Notes under the pieces: generated by a model
What the model was told of the DNA's origin: nothing
The model's input: only the letters and a program-made list of their open reading frames with translations
Database searches by the model: none
Translations under genes and position numbers: made by a program
DNA from: Solen grandis
Taxonomy: Eukaryota; Mollusca; Bivalvia; Adapedonta; Solenidae
Length of the DNA stretch: 64,000 nucleotides
Assembly (NCBI GenBank): GCA_021229015.1
Contig: CM037781.1
Span: forward strand, 39,539,897-39,603,896
Direction: 5' to 3'
In this document: one piece after another, positions 18,601 to 29,745 of the stretch
Position numbering within the stretch: the first letter of the stretch is position 1
Layout: each line of letters starts with the position of its first letter

Positions 18601-21600
18601 CATTATCCAGACGGACCCTATATTTTGTACCAACCCTAAGCTTTCATTTCCTACCATTTGGGTTATCACGGTTGCAAAACGCTTTTTTTTTTTCGTCACA
18701 TCCTCTAAAAATAAGACGAAAAAAGGTTAAATATAAAACAAAGTTTTGCCGACCTACCGACCCTATTTTATACATACATGTAATTTATTTTTTGCCACAT
18801 GGGTTTGATACTGATGGATAAAATAATCCAGTAATCATCGAAAACTTGTACCCCGCCAAAACCAATGACAATACACCTTAAAAGTGCAGGATCACAGAAT
18901 GAAGATTACCTTCAACTGGTTCGTGAAGTCAGATGCCTGTATCAGGGAGCCCGGGTGGTGTTCCCCCAGAGGGAAGGGGTAGTCCGAGCCACAGATCACG
19001 CGGTCCTGCAATGGACAGCAAAGTATACCTGCTCGTGGGAATAATGTATGCACATACAAAAACATTGAAACATCAGCTCATCCATACATTTTGTTTTATT
19101 TTGATTAACTGTGAAGAACATTAAACATGTTCCTGCCAGTGTAGTTTTAAAAGAAAAATATTTTGATTCTTACACACATAAATAAGACTTAAGAATTCAA
19201 TGAGAAACTATTATACATCGCTTATAAATTTAGATATTAATTACACTTTTATTTTATCTTGCTTTCTAATATTACAAACCGTTTTATCACTTTTATCAGT
19301 ATTTTGTATACTTTCTCTTTAAGACATCCGGACAGACCGCCATGCAGAGAGATCAGACGACATTACCTCTCCTATCACATCGACCAGTAACTGCAATGCA
19401 CGGGAGTCGTGAACAAGTGCGTCCGTGTAGAACTTGCCCAGAAACTTCCGGGGGCTGGTCCCACAGTTTGTAGCACACAGGTCCGGTCGCACGTTGTATC
19501 CGTGCTCGACCCTCCCCACAGTGAACGGGAAAGCCCCGCCTGTCAAACAGTAGATATTGCGTAATATGTAGGGTCATATAATATTGCCAACTTGAAATTA
19601 ACGTCCCACCGACTTGTAGATGTTGTCTTCATATGTCAAGATATAGTGCTGCCTCCCAGCGGTATCATATCATAGACAAGTGACGCAGTATTACGCCCAG
19701 TCACATTTCCTGGGAAACCGGTTCTGAAACCACTCTTTAATATGCTACTATGTTAATATGCTGAGTACCAAATACTGTAGAGAGATTCTACATACTTTTA
19801 TATGTCGCGGTCGGATTCAAACAATTGGCGGTATAGCAATTCACCCATTGGTTAGTCTTAGGTAGTCGTAAATCAAAATATTTGCATTATCATCACAGCT
19901 TTTCTCACTGTTTTGCATCACTCCGCGCTCAGTAGCCAATCAATGCAATGCAATAACATCAGGTTAATAAGGCCTAAGCAATGAATGGAACGTTATGAAA
20001 AAATCAAAGCGCTAAAGGCTCTGAGAAACTTCCGGCGGGTTTATCACGAAACAAAGAGTAACTACAGTGTCAAGAAAACATGTCATGTGGCGTCACATAG
20101 CCTTTTTCTCTATCGAGTTTAACCCTGCTTAAAGGCTTGAATTGAACGCTACATAGTAGTAGTATAGCTAGATCAGCATTTAAATACTGCCGACAGTCTT
20201 TCAGCGCATTGTGGGCTTTGATTAATACAAGGTAAGAAGGAGATACACTGTAACAAGATGTGGAGATATCATTGAATGACAAAATAAAATTACAACTTGA
20301 GAAGATAATAACAATATGTATACACTGTCGAGAGAGTCTTGTATAATACATGTATTTAAGCAACATATGTTTAACTTATCAAGCGCACGTAAATCACGTA
20401 AAGTGACCGGGCCCTACCTCCATGTGCGAAGCAGACCTTGAGGTTGGGGAACTGTTCCAATACTCCACCCATCGTCATGCAGCAGATAGCGGTGGCAGTT
20501 TCTGACGGCATGCCTTTAAAATGAACAAACGAAACGATCAATGATTGAGTTTGTCGTCGCTGCGACAGTATTTCAGACATATAGTCAAGTCCAGTTTATT
20601 ACTGGTGGGCGAAAAGCACGAGGTACACGGGCAGAACGACCGACCTACAGGATGCCAGATTTAAAGCTAAACTCAGATCCACAGCATTAAAAGACTAAGT
20701 GAACAGTTACTGAAACCATTTGGCTATGGTGTTCCCCGAATGAATGAGTGAAATCCTCTGGCGAATTAATTAATAAATAAGTATTTTCGTGTTATCAAAC
20801 TATCTATTTGAGCTCTGCATTGGCAACATGCATTGTAACAAAATAGTCTTAGAGACAATTGCTTGTAAATTTGTACCATGTTTGATATCATGCCACCTGT
20901 CAAAAGGCTACAGCTACCCGGAAATTCTCATTTATGAGACACTGACATTTTGGCGGTGTTAATGGTAGTGTTCATTTATCACGGATCCGAAGGTTGCGTG
21001 TTGATTTTTCAAGCCCTTCAAAACGTTTCAAGGACGTACTGGTACAACTACGTATCCGTCGAGAAGAAGTTAGTGGGAGTTGACGTTTCTATATCAACGT
21101 AGGAATAAGTTAATTAGATAAATATTTGATGCAAATTAATAGTATAACTCAGTGTGGCCATACCACGTGGTGTATGACGTCATTTTAAGCTATCACAAAC
21201 AGCTTTAAAATATTTACATCCATTCGAAAAAAAAACAACTGCTGTAAAGTATTTTATTACTTCGCCAATTTTAATGGGATATAGCGCATGCGAAGTAAAA
21301 AGTTGTGCACTACACAAATCCCTAATGATTTTTTTGTCAGATGTACAATATTTCCTAACGTTCGGGAAAACATTAGGTACAATTGTGCATCTGACAAAAG
21401 AAAATTAGGATCTATGTGTAGGCTATAATATTCCGCATCGTATGAGCTATATACCATTAAAATTGATAGAGAAATAAAATTCTTACAGTTGTTTTCGTTA
21501 TATCACGTGGTATGGCCACACTAGCCGCACTAGTTGCCAACATTGGCCACACCATTTGTAACGAAGTCTTACCCACAAGCCAGGGAAGCCAGTACTTGGA

Positions 21601-24600
21601 CATTCGACCTCCCATCTCCATGTCCCAGGGGTGGACAAATACAGACACACCGTGTTCCTCTGCTGCCTGAGATACATGGGAAAATAAACATCTTTTAGAG
21701 AAAAGAACATAATGCAATAATTCTGATTGAATAAAAATCAATGTGTCGAGTAGCTCTTTCTTTAAGTCTAAATCATGCATTTCGGGTTCTAGAAGTATTT
21801 ATTAATCATGATACATTACCGAAACATTTTGGCTGTAGAGTGAGACCCTGTATCACTGTACTGCAAAGTATTTATCTAAGTTTATCGGTTACAGATGTCT
21901 TAATTACTGACTATATGTTTAACATTTACTTATTAAAATTAGATATAGATTTTGACCACGAATCAACAGATCGGATAATAGATATTCAACACTACGAATC
22001 GAAAGCATTAAAGGGCATTTTTAATATTTTTATTTTACAGACCGACACAGAAGCAAGTCCTAGCTCAGTGGTAGAGTGTCCACTTTGTGTTCGGGAGGTT
22101 TCGAATCCCAGCCGGGCATTTTCTCCGGTGACCGCGTCAAACCAAAGACATATAAATATTGAACCAGATGCACCCTTGCAAAATATGGTTGCTATGGGAA
22201 CTCGGAGTACTCAGTACTGGTTCTACCCAGGAACTTATCTCCCGTGTATCGGTACTATACACAGGGCACGTACAAGAACCAAGGGGTCTATTTGCAAAAC
22301 GAACTAAGGTATCGCACCCGGACTCCCATTCTTTCTCTTCCAATGCTTTCTCTTCAGCAAAAAAAGCAGGACACACATGTGGGAAACCCTTGATCGTAAA
22401 GTCTAAAATATGGCAAAATTAATCAAAAAATGATTGCTAGCCATTACAATAAAAGACGAAAGAAAGAAGTAAGCATCCAGTAAACATACAGCAAACACGG
22501 GTCTCAGCTCCTCGGCATCCAAGTTCCAATCGTTCACATGCGAACCGATCTGAACTCCAGGAAACCCTAGAAATGAGAAATAACATCAATCTGATAATCT
22601 ATCGAGCTTGTCTTTAAAGATAAAGTGCTAATGATTCGATATCTCTCATATCTGTTATATCTTGAAGCTTGGTTGTTCGGATAATATTACGTCCCATTAA
22701 CAATCCAAGTCAAATGGAGAAATCACTATTGAATTATCCTACACTGCAGCACTAATCATACCATGTAACGAAGGCATGGCACTTTGTGCCAAGTCTTGTA
22801 ACGGAGGACGGACAGAAGCCATACGTTCTACTAATATTAATAGACGTCAAAAATGTGTAATGGATCACTCTCTATAGTGTAGACATGTGCAGTAATGGAC
22901 GGACTATTTTTTTATCCATTTGTCACGGATAAACAGGAAAAGAACTTGTCTTAACAACCAATATCCTTTTTTTTCGCAGTAAGGTTAATCTTTTACAAAT
23001 ATATATATATATACTAGTATTCAAGAAATAGTAAAAACAAACTTTATTTCATCGGTGTTTTTGGAAAGACTCATTTTCAAGAGCATTAAAGTAACATATT
23101 CAAAAGAGAATATAAGTACCAAACAAATTTGTCAATATTACATTTTACATGTTAATTTTATTCACCAATATTGCTGAGTCAACACCATAATTAGCAACGA
23201 ACGCACAGTCTGTATAGCTACTGGAGCTCTGATACCATTTACCTAATTCGTTTTTGCATCGGATCAGTTCTTTGACGGCAAGATCCGGCGCCTGCATAGG
23301 TAACGTCCCCAGTCCGACGAATCTTTCGGGATATTTGTTCACTGACGCCGCCAGATCGTTGTTAAGTAGCTGAGAAAGATCTAGGGTGTCCTCTGGTTTA
23401 GCCTGTAAATTGACAGAAACGCATGTAAGACAGGTGCCGGTTGTCGTCTGACGTCCGCTCCGTACCAGGTACGTTGCGTAATAGTTCCGCTGGTGCGGCA
23501 TGCCAACATCGTTTAAATAGTTCTGGTATAAAAATACCAAAATATCAAAATGAGTTTTTGTCGGTGTTATAATAATGCGACTAGCTATGTCGTGATATTG
23601 CTGTACGAAGGCGCTAGATTTGTCTCGTTCAGATAAAGTATTGTATTGTATTGTATTGTATTGTATTGTGGTTTACCGTCACTGCGATAGTATTTCAATC
23701 ATATAGTGACGTCCAGCTAATTACAGGGGTTTATGCCCAACTGTCCCACTTTTTGATATTTTGTTTCCCAACTGTCCCACTCAAGATTTTTAGCACCTTG
23801 CTGGGTGTGTTTTGATAAGGGATTATAATCTATTTCAAACTACAACACATTAAAATGAATTGAAGTTGTATTATCTGATTTTGTTTCTGATTTTTTTTTT
23901 GATTTTGTATTTTAAGAGGTAAAATTTCATGTTTTAGTTATATTGTATTATTTCTTTCTAAAATGTGTTTATTAAGGTCCATTAATTAGGGTTACTAAAT
24001 TAATTGTAATTTATAGTGTAAACATGCATTCCTTTGATCTCTGGCTTTAAAGCTTATGTGAATTGATAAAGATAAAAAATAATTTGAACTTATTAAGATA
24101 ATTATCACCTCTGCTACTTTTTTCTTTAAATTGTGTTAATTGATTGGTCCAACTAAAGTCCATTTATCCTGTATATATTGCTAAGTGATTGGATTAAGAA
24201 ATACAAACAAGTCCTTTGATCTAGCAGTTTACTACTTAAGGTAAACAATTTGATTTGAAGTAATTAACATTTTTGGTTATCAATTTATTGTGACTTTCAA
24301 ACTGTGATATCTCATTAATGAACTGAACTGTATCAGATACAATATATTTACATTCTGATGTAAATGTCTTCATTTGATAGTAAAATTTCACTAAGTAACA
24401 TCGTCTGAAATTATAAGCTAAAATGGCAAATGCACAAGTGAGTGTGCAGTTTGTCAAGAACCAACGTGGTGGTGATAGTCTGGTTTACAATGGATTCAGA
24501 TACCAGGTCAAAAACCGAAAACCAACAAGGGTGTACTGGGTCTGTCATGTCCGAACCTGTTCTGCTAAAATCACAACAGCTGACAACATTCCAGTTTCTG

Positions 24601-27600
24601 TGACCAATACCCATAATCATGCAGCCGAACACATGGAACTGAAGCGCCATGAAATAAATCAACTCATGCGAAAGAGGGCACGCGAAGAAACCACGCCGAT
24701 TCCGTCAATATATGAAGAAGTCATATCCAGTCTGAGAGACAGAGAATGGGACGAAGATGCAGAACAAGTCTGCAAAGGATTACCAACCTTCCCCTCCACC
24801 AAGTCATCTCTATACAGGGAAAGAGGTGCATTGAGACCGGGGATACCAAAGTCCAGGAGTGACATAGATTTGGATGGAAAATGGACTGAAACGCACACTG
24901 GTGAGCAGTTCCTACTGGTTGATGAGGCAGAGAATGACAACAGGATGCTGATTTTTGCTACAAGAACAAATCTCCAGCATCTGGCACAGAACCCAACCAT
25001 ATATGGAGACGGAACATTTTATGTGTGCCCAGACATATTCAGCCAGGTCTACACACTCCATGGATATATTGATGGACACATGTATCCGTTAGTGTTTGCC
25101 CTTCTGCCTGGAAAAAGTGAAAGGATTTACTGCAGACTTTTTCAACATCTTCAACAGAAATGCAGGGAAATAGGAATGGAACTGGGACCAGACACACTCC
25201 TGATAGACTTTGAGGCAGCAACCAAGCAGGCAGCTCGCAGAGTGTTTCCAAATGTGAATGTGAAAGGGTGTTTTTTTCATTACACACAGTGTGTTTGGCG
25301 GAAGATACAGAAGCTTGGCTTAGTTGGACTGTATTCTGAGAATGAGGACTTTAAGAAACTAGGAAGAAGAGCTGCAGTTCTGCCTCTAGTCCCCATACAA
25401 CATGTTGAAGATGTGTGGTTTGTCGCACTGACGGATGCTGAAAATGCAGAGATTCCAGTGGATGTTTCAAGGTTCACAGACTATGTCACTGAACATTGGG
25501 TTGAGGGAGACAAGGACAACTGGAACCATTTCGAGACAGAAGGACCAAGAACAACAAACAACTTGGAAGGCTGGCACAACAAACTAAAGAAAAGTATGAG
25601 ACAGTCACATCCGAACATTTACAAGTTCTTGGAAACAATACAAAGGATTGAAGCTGCCAATGCTATCAAAATTCTTCAGCACAGTGCCGGAGGAGTGAGA
25701 GAAAAGAAGAGGAGGAAATACCGACAACTTGAACAGAGACTGTCTGCCCTGAAACACAAGTACATGGCTGAAGAAATCACTGTGATGGAGTATGCCGATT
25801 GTGCATCGCATTTGATTCGGTTTGACGAGTAACTCTGTATAGAACAGATCAGTAGGGTGGAATGTCACAGTTGTTTAAATGAAATGCTTGTTTTCAAATT
25901 AAAACAAAATACAATAAATTGTACCACATCCGAATATAGCCCTGTCTTTATTTGATTTGTTCATGACACATGAAATAAAAATAATAAAAAAAAAAGTTTG
26001 TTTTCTTCAGAGAGAAAAAATAAGTATTATAAATACTTATTATAAATAATTTTGCTAATAGCATATAACTTATTATAAATACTAATGCAATATATTACTA
26101 ACCATAAATACTATTGCAAATTGCTCTTAATAATATAAGACAATAAGACAAATAATTGCACTGAAATATTCCATCCATTTAGGTAAAGACTATAGTCACT
26201 CATCCATGACAGTCTATTGTTATCCAATTAAGCATGATTCCCAACTGTCCCACCTTGATTTTTACTGTTTTATATAAAAGTGGGACAGTTGGGAAGACAC
26301 CATTACAGGTGGAGGAAGACCCCGAGTACACATAGGTACCCGGGTAGAACCACCGACCTACCGCAAGCCTCAGATAAAGTATACCAGTAATTGTTAGGAT
26401 GCTAAACTATAAAAATCAAATCAACAACCACGATTCTAAAGTGCATCAATCACAAACTAAACAAGGAAAGTTTTAACAATCAAGGCACCGATATTTTAAT
26501 CGAAAGGCTGACACTTGAGAAAGGTCAAAGAAAGATTTGATAATAGGAGTAGTCAGTTTGAAGCCCTGACTTGCAAATTTTAGCGGAAGGCTTATAGTTG
26601 TCTTTTGTAAATAGCAAAATATACTGACTCTTAACAGCTTGGCATTAGGAACAAAGCTTTTGGATATTTTAGCTTTTCCCTTTCTATCATTTCCCTTTCG
26701 ATGATAACAGGTGCCATGAATAAAAATGAACAAACTACTATCCTAAATTAATATTCAGGTTGTTTCCCCGCTGAAATAAAAATATGTTGATATATAGTCA
26801 AACTTAAACGATTCAAGTTTAATAACTCAACAGCGACAGATGTTAAACTTTTTAAAACAGGATATGCGCGTACATGAACACATGTGATGGTTAGAGCTCG
26901 GGGGACCGTGGGGTCCAACCCCGATTGCGACATGCCAAAGTCGTAAATAATGGTACTGTAAAGCTCTCTTGCTTAGTTCTCAGCATATACAGGGTAATTC
27001 CATGACTATATGGCCCGGTGTCAGGTTAATGGTACAGGGTTTGGTATTATTCCATATGTCTATGACGTGATATTGCAGCGTGGCAGTACAGTATCACTGT
27101 ATCTGTCTCAAGTACACATGACAGAAATACGGTCGGAGGGACTATAAGGCCAGTAAAAATAAAAAGTAAATAAAAAAGAAAGAAATGCACACAAAAACGA
27201 AAGAAAAAGGAAAAAAAAGAGAAAAGCTCCTGAAGACACATGATTACATTTTACCGAATAGCTAAACATGACGGGTACGGTAGAGAGAGCCTGCACATCT
27301 ACGCCCGTCTCGTCCATGTCACGGATTCGATCCTCCAGGGACCAGCAGTTCGGCTCCACCTTCCTGAAGAACTTACCACCTTTCATCATATTTGCGCATG
27401 CGCCCTCGCAGCTGTGGTCCAGCTGCACCCAGTCGCCGTACCCATAGCGCTATGAGGGAGGGAAATATATGAATTGTATTTAAACTCGACTTCCATTGAT
27501 GCATCTTAACCCTTTCCCTCATAGAGGAAACCATGAAAGACCTATGCGAACAGCATAAAACCAGATCAGCCTGCGAGACCTCAGTGGTCTGGAAATGAGG

Positions 27601-29745
27601 ATTTTGTAATTAAATTTGGTAAGGTTTAACTGTGGTTTTCTGCAGATCAGGCTTTATGTGGTACCTACTGAGTGCGTCAAAATGAGTCTATATGAGGGAA
27701 AGGGTTAAACAAGCTGTAGATTAATGAAAGTGCTAATAGCGAAACAATGATAAAAATAACAAAAAGTTTTATGCATTTTTTCAGTCAATATGTGTTAACT
27801 GACATTTAAAGTTGCTGGTGAATTTTTATGTCCTTAAGAAATTAAGTTAATATTAAACAAAGAGAAAACCTTTTAAAAATTAACGACGAAAATACGTTTT
27901 TTTTATTTGATGTATGTATGTATGTTGAATATCACATATTGCTGTCAAGGTTCGTCTATGGAAGGCGAACGATTTAACTGGCACCGCAGATGTTAAAATC
28001 GATACAATATTATGTTAATTCACCTTATATATATATATATCATTGTATCGATATATTATATATTATATACTCGTGAGAGTGTGTTGCAGAAGTATATGTA
28101 AGCAAATATTCCAATACTTATATGCTTCGGGAGCGGCAGGTCGTTAGTCCGATTCCCGACCGCGACTTACCAAAGTCGTAAAAATTCGTTATAATAACTC
28201 CCTTGCTTGGTGTTCAGCATATAAGGGTAGTTGCGGGACTGGTTGGCCCGGTGTCAGATTAACGTAACTGGGTGTAGTATCATGCCTTATGTCTATGGCG
28301 TGTTACTGCAGTGTGGCAGCACTATATCTGTCTGACGTATACATTGTCTCTAAATGACTAAAATACTGTCGGTGGGACGTTTAACCCAATAAACAAACAA
28401 ACAAACAAACAAACATCGGGATTTAATAAATGCAACACATACAATGCAAATGGGAATCGTGCGTTCAATAATAGACCATTGTTATTTCAATACAAAAATC
28501 ATATGATACAGCTTGGAAGAAAATATACAACACATTTTTAGTTATTTTGTTAAAACAGTTCTTTAGGATCTGATAACAAAATTTGTATAAACATGTAAAC
28601 AAAGGTTTATCAATGGCTGTATGGTAAAGGTTGTACACAAACATTTAAACACTGAGTCCATTTACAGTCAGTTATCTAGAGCTGGCGCATGTTCAAAAAC
28701 ATTAAAACACTCGGAGCACGTAAATTAACAGCAATGTAAGTGTCATGTCCCAAGGACACGATGGGTTGACAGATGATGAATAGACAGATAAAGATAGAGA
28801 GATAGATCAATTTAATAATCGATTGATAAGTTTCGCATCACAGACAGACACTCGGTCAGACAGATTTTGCATTGTGTATGTATGTTTGTTTTGTGATATG
28901 TTCAGTATACATGGAAAAGAGGAGAAAACCCATTACTATGGTGGCTGGTTTTGCCATATTGAGTGTCCGATATTACTTAGGCCACGACGTGATGCAGTTT
29001 GTCGATGTTTCGCGCTTTAGCCTTGGACACACGGACGCGACAGAATGATTTTATAGCACAGACAAGACAAAAAGGGCACTAATGTTATTACATTAAATGT
29101 TCGCGTTTTCGCCCCTGATTTTATCGCGATGTTGCGACCGCATGTTCAAAAGGGGACGACGCGCTATCGCGATAAGTACAGGGAAACGACAAAAATGTAT
29201 ATATCAAGTCGTCGTGTTGTTTTGACGACGCCTTTGAAAGGTCGACATGGCAGAAATTAGCCACCATACATTAATGACTTGACTTGACTATTTGAGTTTA
29301 CCGTCGCTTCGACAGTATTTCGTCATATAGCGACGTCCATCTAATTACAGGTGGAGGAAGACACCGAATGCACGAAAGCATCCGGGTAGAACCACCGACC
29401 TACCGCAAGCCAGCTAGAAGGCTTCCTCACATGAAAATTCGAATGACCCTGCCGGGATTAGAACCCACGCGGTGAGGGGCTGAGTGACCATACATCCATG
29501 CATACAAACAAAAGATCAGTATCAATTAAGAAAATTATCATAGATGATAGACACTTTTAGTATAAGACATAGACAGAATGTCAACTATGTAGAAAAATGC
29601 GAAACCTTATCAAGTAATCAAGATTATACGACAACCTTCATGTACTTTAAACAATATACATGTATACGACCGTGTACTCCACACCTACCTGGTGCAGGTC
29701 AGGCCACGACTTCGGCAGGATGTGCGTGTGAATATCAATCTTCAT
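15683..29745 (-). CDS. ACMSD: 2-amino-3-carboxymuconate-6-semialdehyde decarboxylase, nine exons
   Basis: Cytosolic amidohydrolase-fold, zinc-dependent decarboxylase of the kynurenine pathway. It converts ACMS to 2-aminomuconate semialdehyde and so diverts tryptophan carbon away from quinolinate and NAD. Minus-strand exons: 29745-29689, 27449-27255, 23402-23243, 22566-22490, 21666-21573, 20513-20418, 19539-19367, 19005-18910 and 15751-15683. All borders are AG/GT, phases agree, and the sum is 1017 nt (338 aa; the human protein has 336). Metal ligands are His6 and His8 in DIHTHIL, His175 in FVHPWDME, His225 in FAHGGGAF and Asp292 in GSDYPF. Arg48 and Trp192 match known substrate-pocket positions. 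The start is the ATG of exon 1, exactly at the conserved MKIDIH N-terminus. It is divergent from the EPB41L5-like gene and head-to-tail with ALDH9A1. Its introns carry many mobile elements. Confidence 0.95.
15803..16940 (-). mobile_element. Hairpin-ended element with 145-bp tandem repeats, minus copy
   Basis: One end has the short palindrome GGGCCAAGATGGCCC and the other a strong palindrome (GAGCACAAGTGCTC core, with AGCTCACC/GGTGAGCT arms). Between them lies a tandem array of about 145-bp units; near-identical units repeat at about 16390, 16535, 16680 and 16825. Units become clearly diverged towards 15900. It resembles non-autonomous, satellite-carrying elements known from molluscs (pearl-type), though I cannot confirm the family. 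It sits in the last ACMSD intron, 51 bp from exon 9. A second copy in opposite orientation is at 47901-48834. Confidence 0.8.
19597..19856 (-). repeat. SINE family 1, degraded minus copy
   Basis: Shows AACGTCCCACCGAC, TAGTGCTGCCTCCCAGCGGTATCA and GTCGCGGTCGGATTCAAAC, the decayed tail, body and box B of family 1. Located in an ACMSD intron. Confidence 0.65.
21151..21522. mobile_element. MITE with 24-bp terminal inverted repeats in ACMSD intron 5
   Basis: The left end AGTGTGGCCATACCACGTG (21151 onward) is repeated inverted at the right end, finishing at 21522, with two mismatches over 24 bp. Inside is a second inverted repeat (TTTTGTCAGATG around 21330-21345 against CATCTGACAAAA around 21388-21400). 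There is no coding capacity. I see no clear target duplication, so the superfamily is not assigned. The right end lies 50 bp from the donor side of ACMSD exon 5. Confidence 0.7.
22053..22370 (+). repeat. tRNA-derived SINE, third type, in ACMSD intron 4
   Basis: The head has box A (TAGCTCAGTGGTAGAGTG) and box B (GGTTTCGAATCCC) at tRNA spacing. The body (TTGCTATGGGAACTCGGAG, TTCTACCCAGGAAC) differs from families 1 and 2. The 3' boundary is uncertain. It lacks paired acceptor-stem ends and is not a functional tRNA gene. Confidence 0.55.
23638..23727 (-). repeat. SINE family 2, part 1, split by the MULE
   Basis: Left part of a minus-oriented SINE with an ATTGT pentanucleotide tail, then TTTACCGTCACTGCGATAG and GTGACGTCCAGCTAATTACAGG. 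The SINE is interrupted at ATTACAGG by the transposon and resumes at 26302. Confidence 0.8.
23720..23727. repeat. 8-bp target site duplication, left
   Basis: ATTACAGG directly before the transposon end. The identical octamer follows the other end at 26302-26309, and a single ATTACAGG is present at the same place in uninterrupted SINE copies at 29277-29492 and 58745-58902. Confidence 0.9.
23728..26301 (+). mobile_element. Complete Mutator-like (MULE) DNA transposon
   Basis: A 2574-bp element bounded by 8-bp duplications ATTACAGG. Its ends are inverted repeats: GGTTTATGCCCAACTGTCCC at the left and, read from the right end inward, GGTGTCTTCCCAACTGTCCC; both continue CACTTTT, so about 23 of 26 positions agree. 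An extra internal copy of CCCAACTGTCCCAC lies near each end (23767 and 26240). The single gene at 24423-25832 is uninterrupted. Eight-bp duplications fit MULE behaviour (8-11 bp). It is inserted in a SINE inside ACMSD intron 2 and is transcribed opposite to ACMSD. The ends match well and the ORF is open, so the insertion looks young. Confidence 0.88.
24423..25832 (+). CDS. MULE transposase with FLYWCH zinc finger
   Basis: Predicted cut-and-paste transposase of 469 aa in a single exon. The N-terminus is a FLYWCH-type finger: Cys41, Cys46, then His64 and His66 after the YNGFRYQ...YWVC core. The MULE catalytic core has Asp196 in YGDGTF, Asp262 in LLIDFEAA, a conserved [15 protein letters not shown] helix (282-296) and the probable catalytic Glu382 in [13 protein letters not shown] basic, helical stretch follows (about 426-450). 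The family assignment follows from these motifs. The exact triad is inferred from family spacing. No stop or frameshift is visible, so the protein may be functional or only recently silenced. The ATG at 24423 is the first in the open frame; 694 bp separate it from the element end. It carries its own inverted repeats, so it is not a domesticated host gene. Confidence 0.88.
   Translation: MANAQVSVQFVKNQRGGDSLVYNGFRYQVKNRKPTRVYWVCHVRTCSAKITTADNIPVSVTNTHNHAAEHMELKRHEINQLMRKRAREETTPIPSIYEEVISSLRDREWDEDAEQVCKGLPTFPSTKSSLYRERGALRPGIPKSRSDIDLDGKWTETHTGEQFLLVDEAENDNRMLIFATRTNLQHLAQNPTIYGDGTFYVCPDIFSQVYTLHGYIDGHMYPLVFALLPGKSERIYCRLFQHLQQKCREIGMELGPDTLLIDFEAATKQAARRVFPNVNVKGCFFHYTQCVWRKIQKLGLVGLYSENEDFKKLGRRAAVLPLVPIQHVEDVWFVALTDAENAEIPVDVSRFTDYVTEHWVEGDKDNWNHFETEGPRTTNNLEGWHNKLKKSMRQSHPNIYKFLETIQRIEAANAIKILQHSAGGVREKKRRKYRQLEQRLSALKHKYMAEEITVMEYADCASHLIRFDE
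26302..26372 (-). repeat. SINE family 2, part 2, with right target duplication
   Basis: Resumes the interrupted SINE with ATTACAGGTGGAGGAAG and continues through GGGTAGAACCACCGACCTAC. ATTACAGG at 26302-26309 is the right-hand target duplication of the MULE. Confidence 0.82.
26890..27117 (+). repeat. SINE family 1, plus copy, degraded head
   Basis: The remnant head (GGGGTCCAACCCCGATTGCGAC) is followed by the family body (TTGCTTAGTTCTCAGCATAT, GGCCCGGTGTCAGGTTAA, CAGCGTGGCAGTAC). It lies in ACMSD intron 2, close to exon 2. Confidence 0.7.
27506..27708 (-). mobile_element. TTAA-flanked MITE, internally deleted, minus orientation
   Basis: TTAA on both sides, ends CCCTTTCCCTCATA and TATGAGGGAAAGGG. 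The central hairpin has lost most of one arm compared with 392-633. It lies in ACMSD intron 1, 56 bp upstream of exon 2. Confidence 0.85.
28120..28414 (+). repeat. SINE family 1, plus copy with (CAAA)n tail
   Basis: Head remnant GGTCGTTAGTCCGATTCCCG, a full body and a tail of repeated AAAC after GGTGGGACGTTTAACCC. It shows the 3' end of the family in its coding orientation. Located in ACMSD intron 1. Confidence 0.8.
29277..29492 (-). repeat. SINE family 2, uninterrupted minus copy
   Basis: Runs from a TTGAC-repeat tail through GACGTCCATCTAATTACAGG to GGGATTAGAACCCACGCGG (box B on the minus strand). It is the reference for the empty site of the MULE insertion. Confidence 0.8.

Noticed and set aside
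22053..22125. Functional tRNA gene
   Set aside because: Boxes A and B are present but acceptor-stem pairing is not, and a SINE body follows.
21741..22307. 188-codon plus-strand ORF
   Set aside because: It overlaps a SINE in an ACMSD intron and has no recognisable domain.
24423..25832. Domesticated host FLYWCH/MULE-derived gene
   Set aside because: It lies inside an element with its own inverted repeats and target duplications, so it is a transposon gene.
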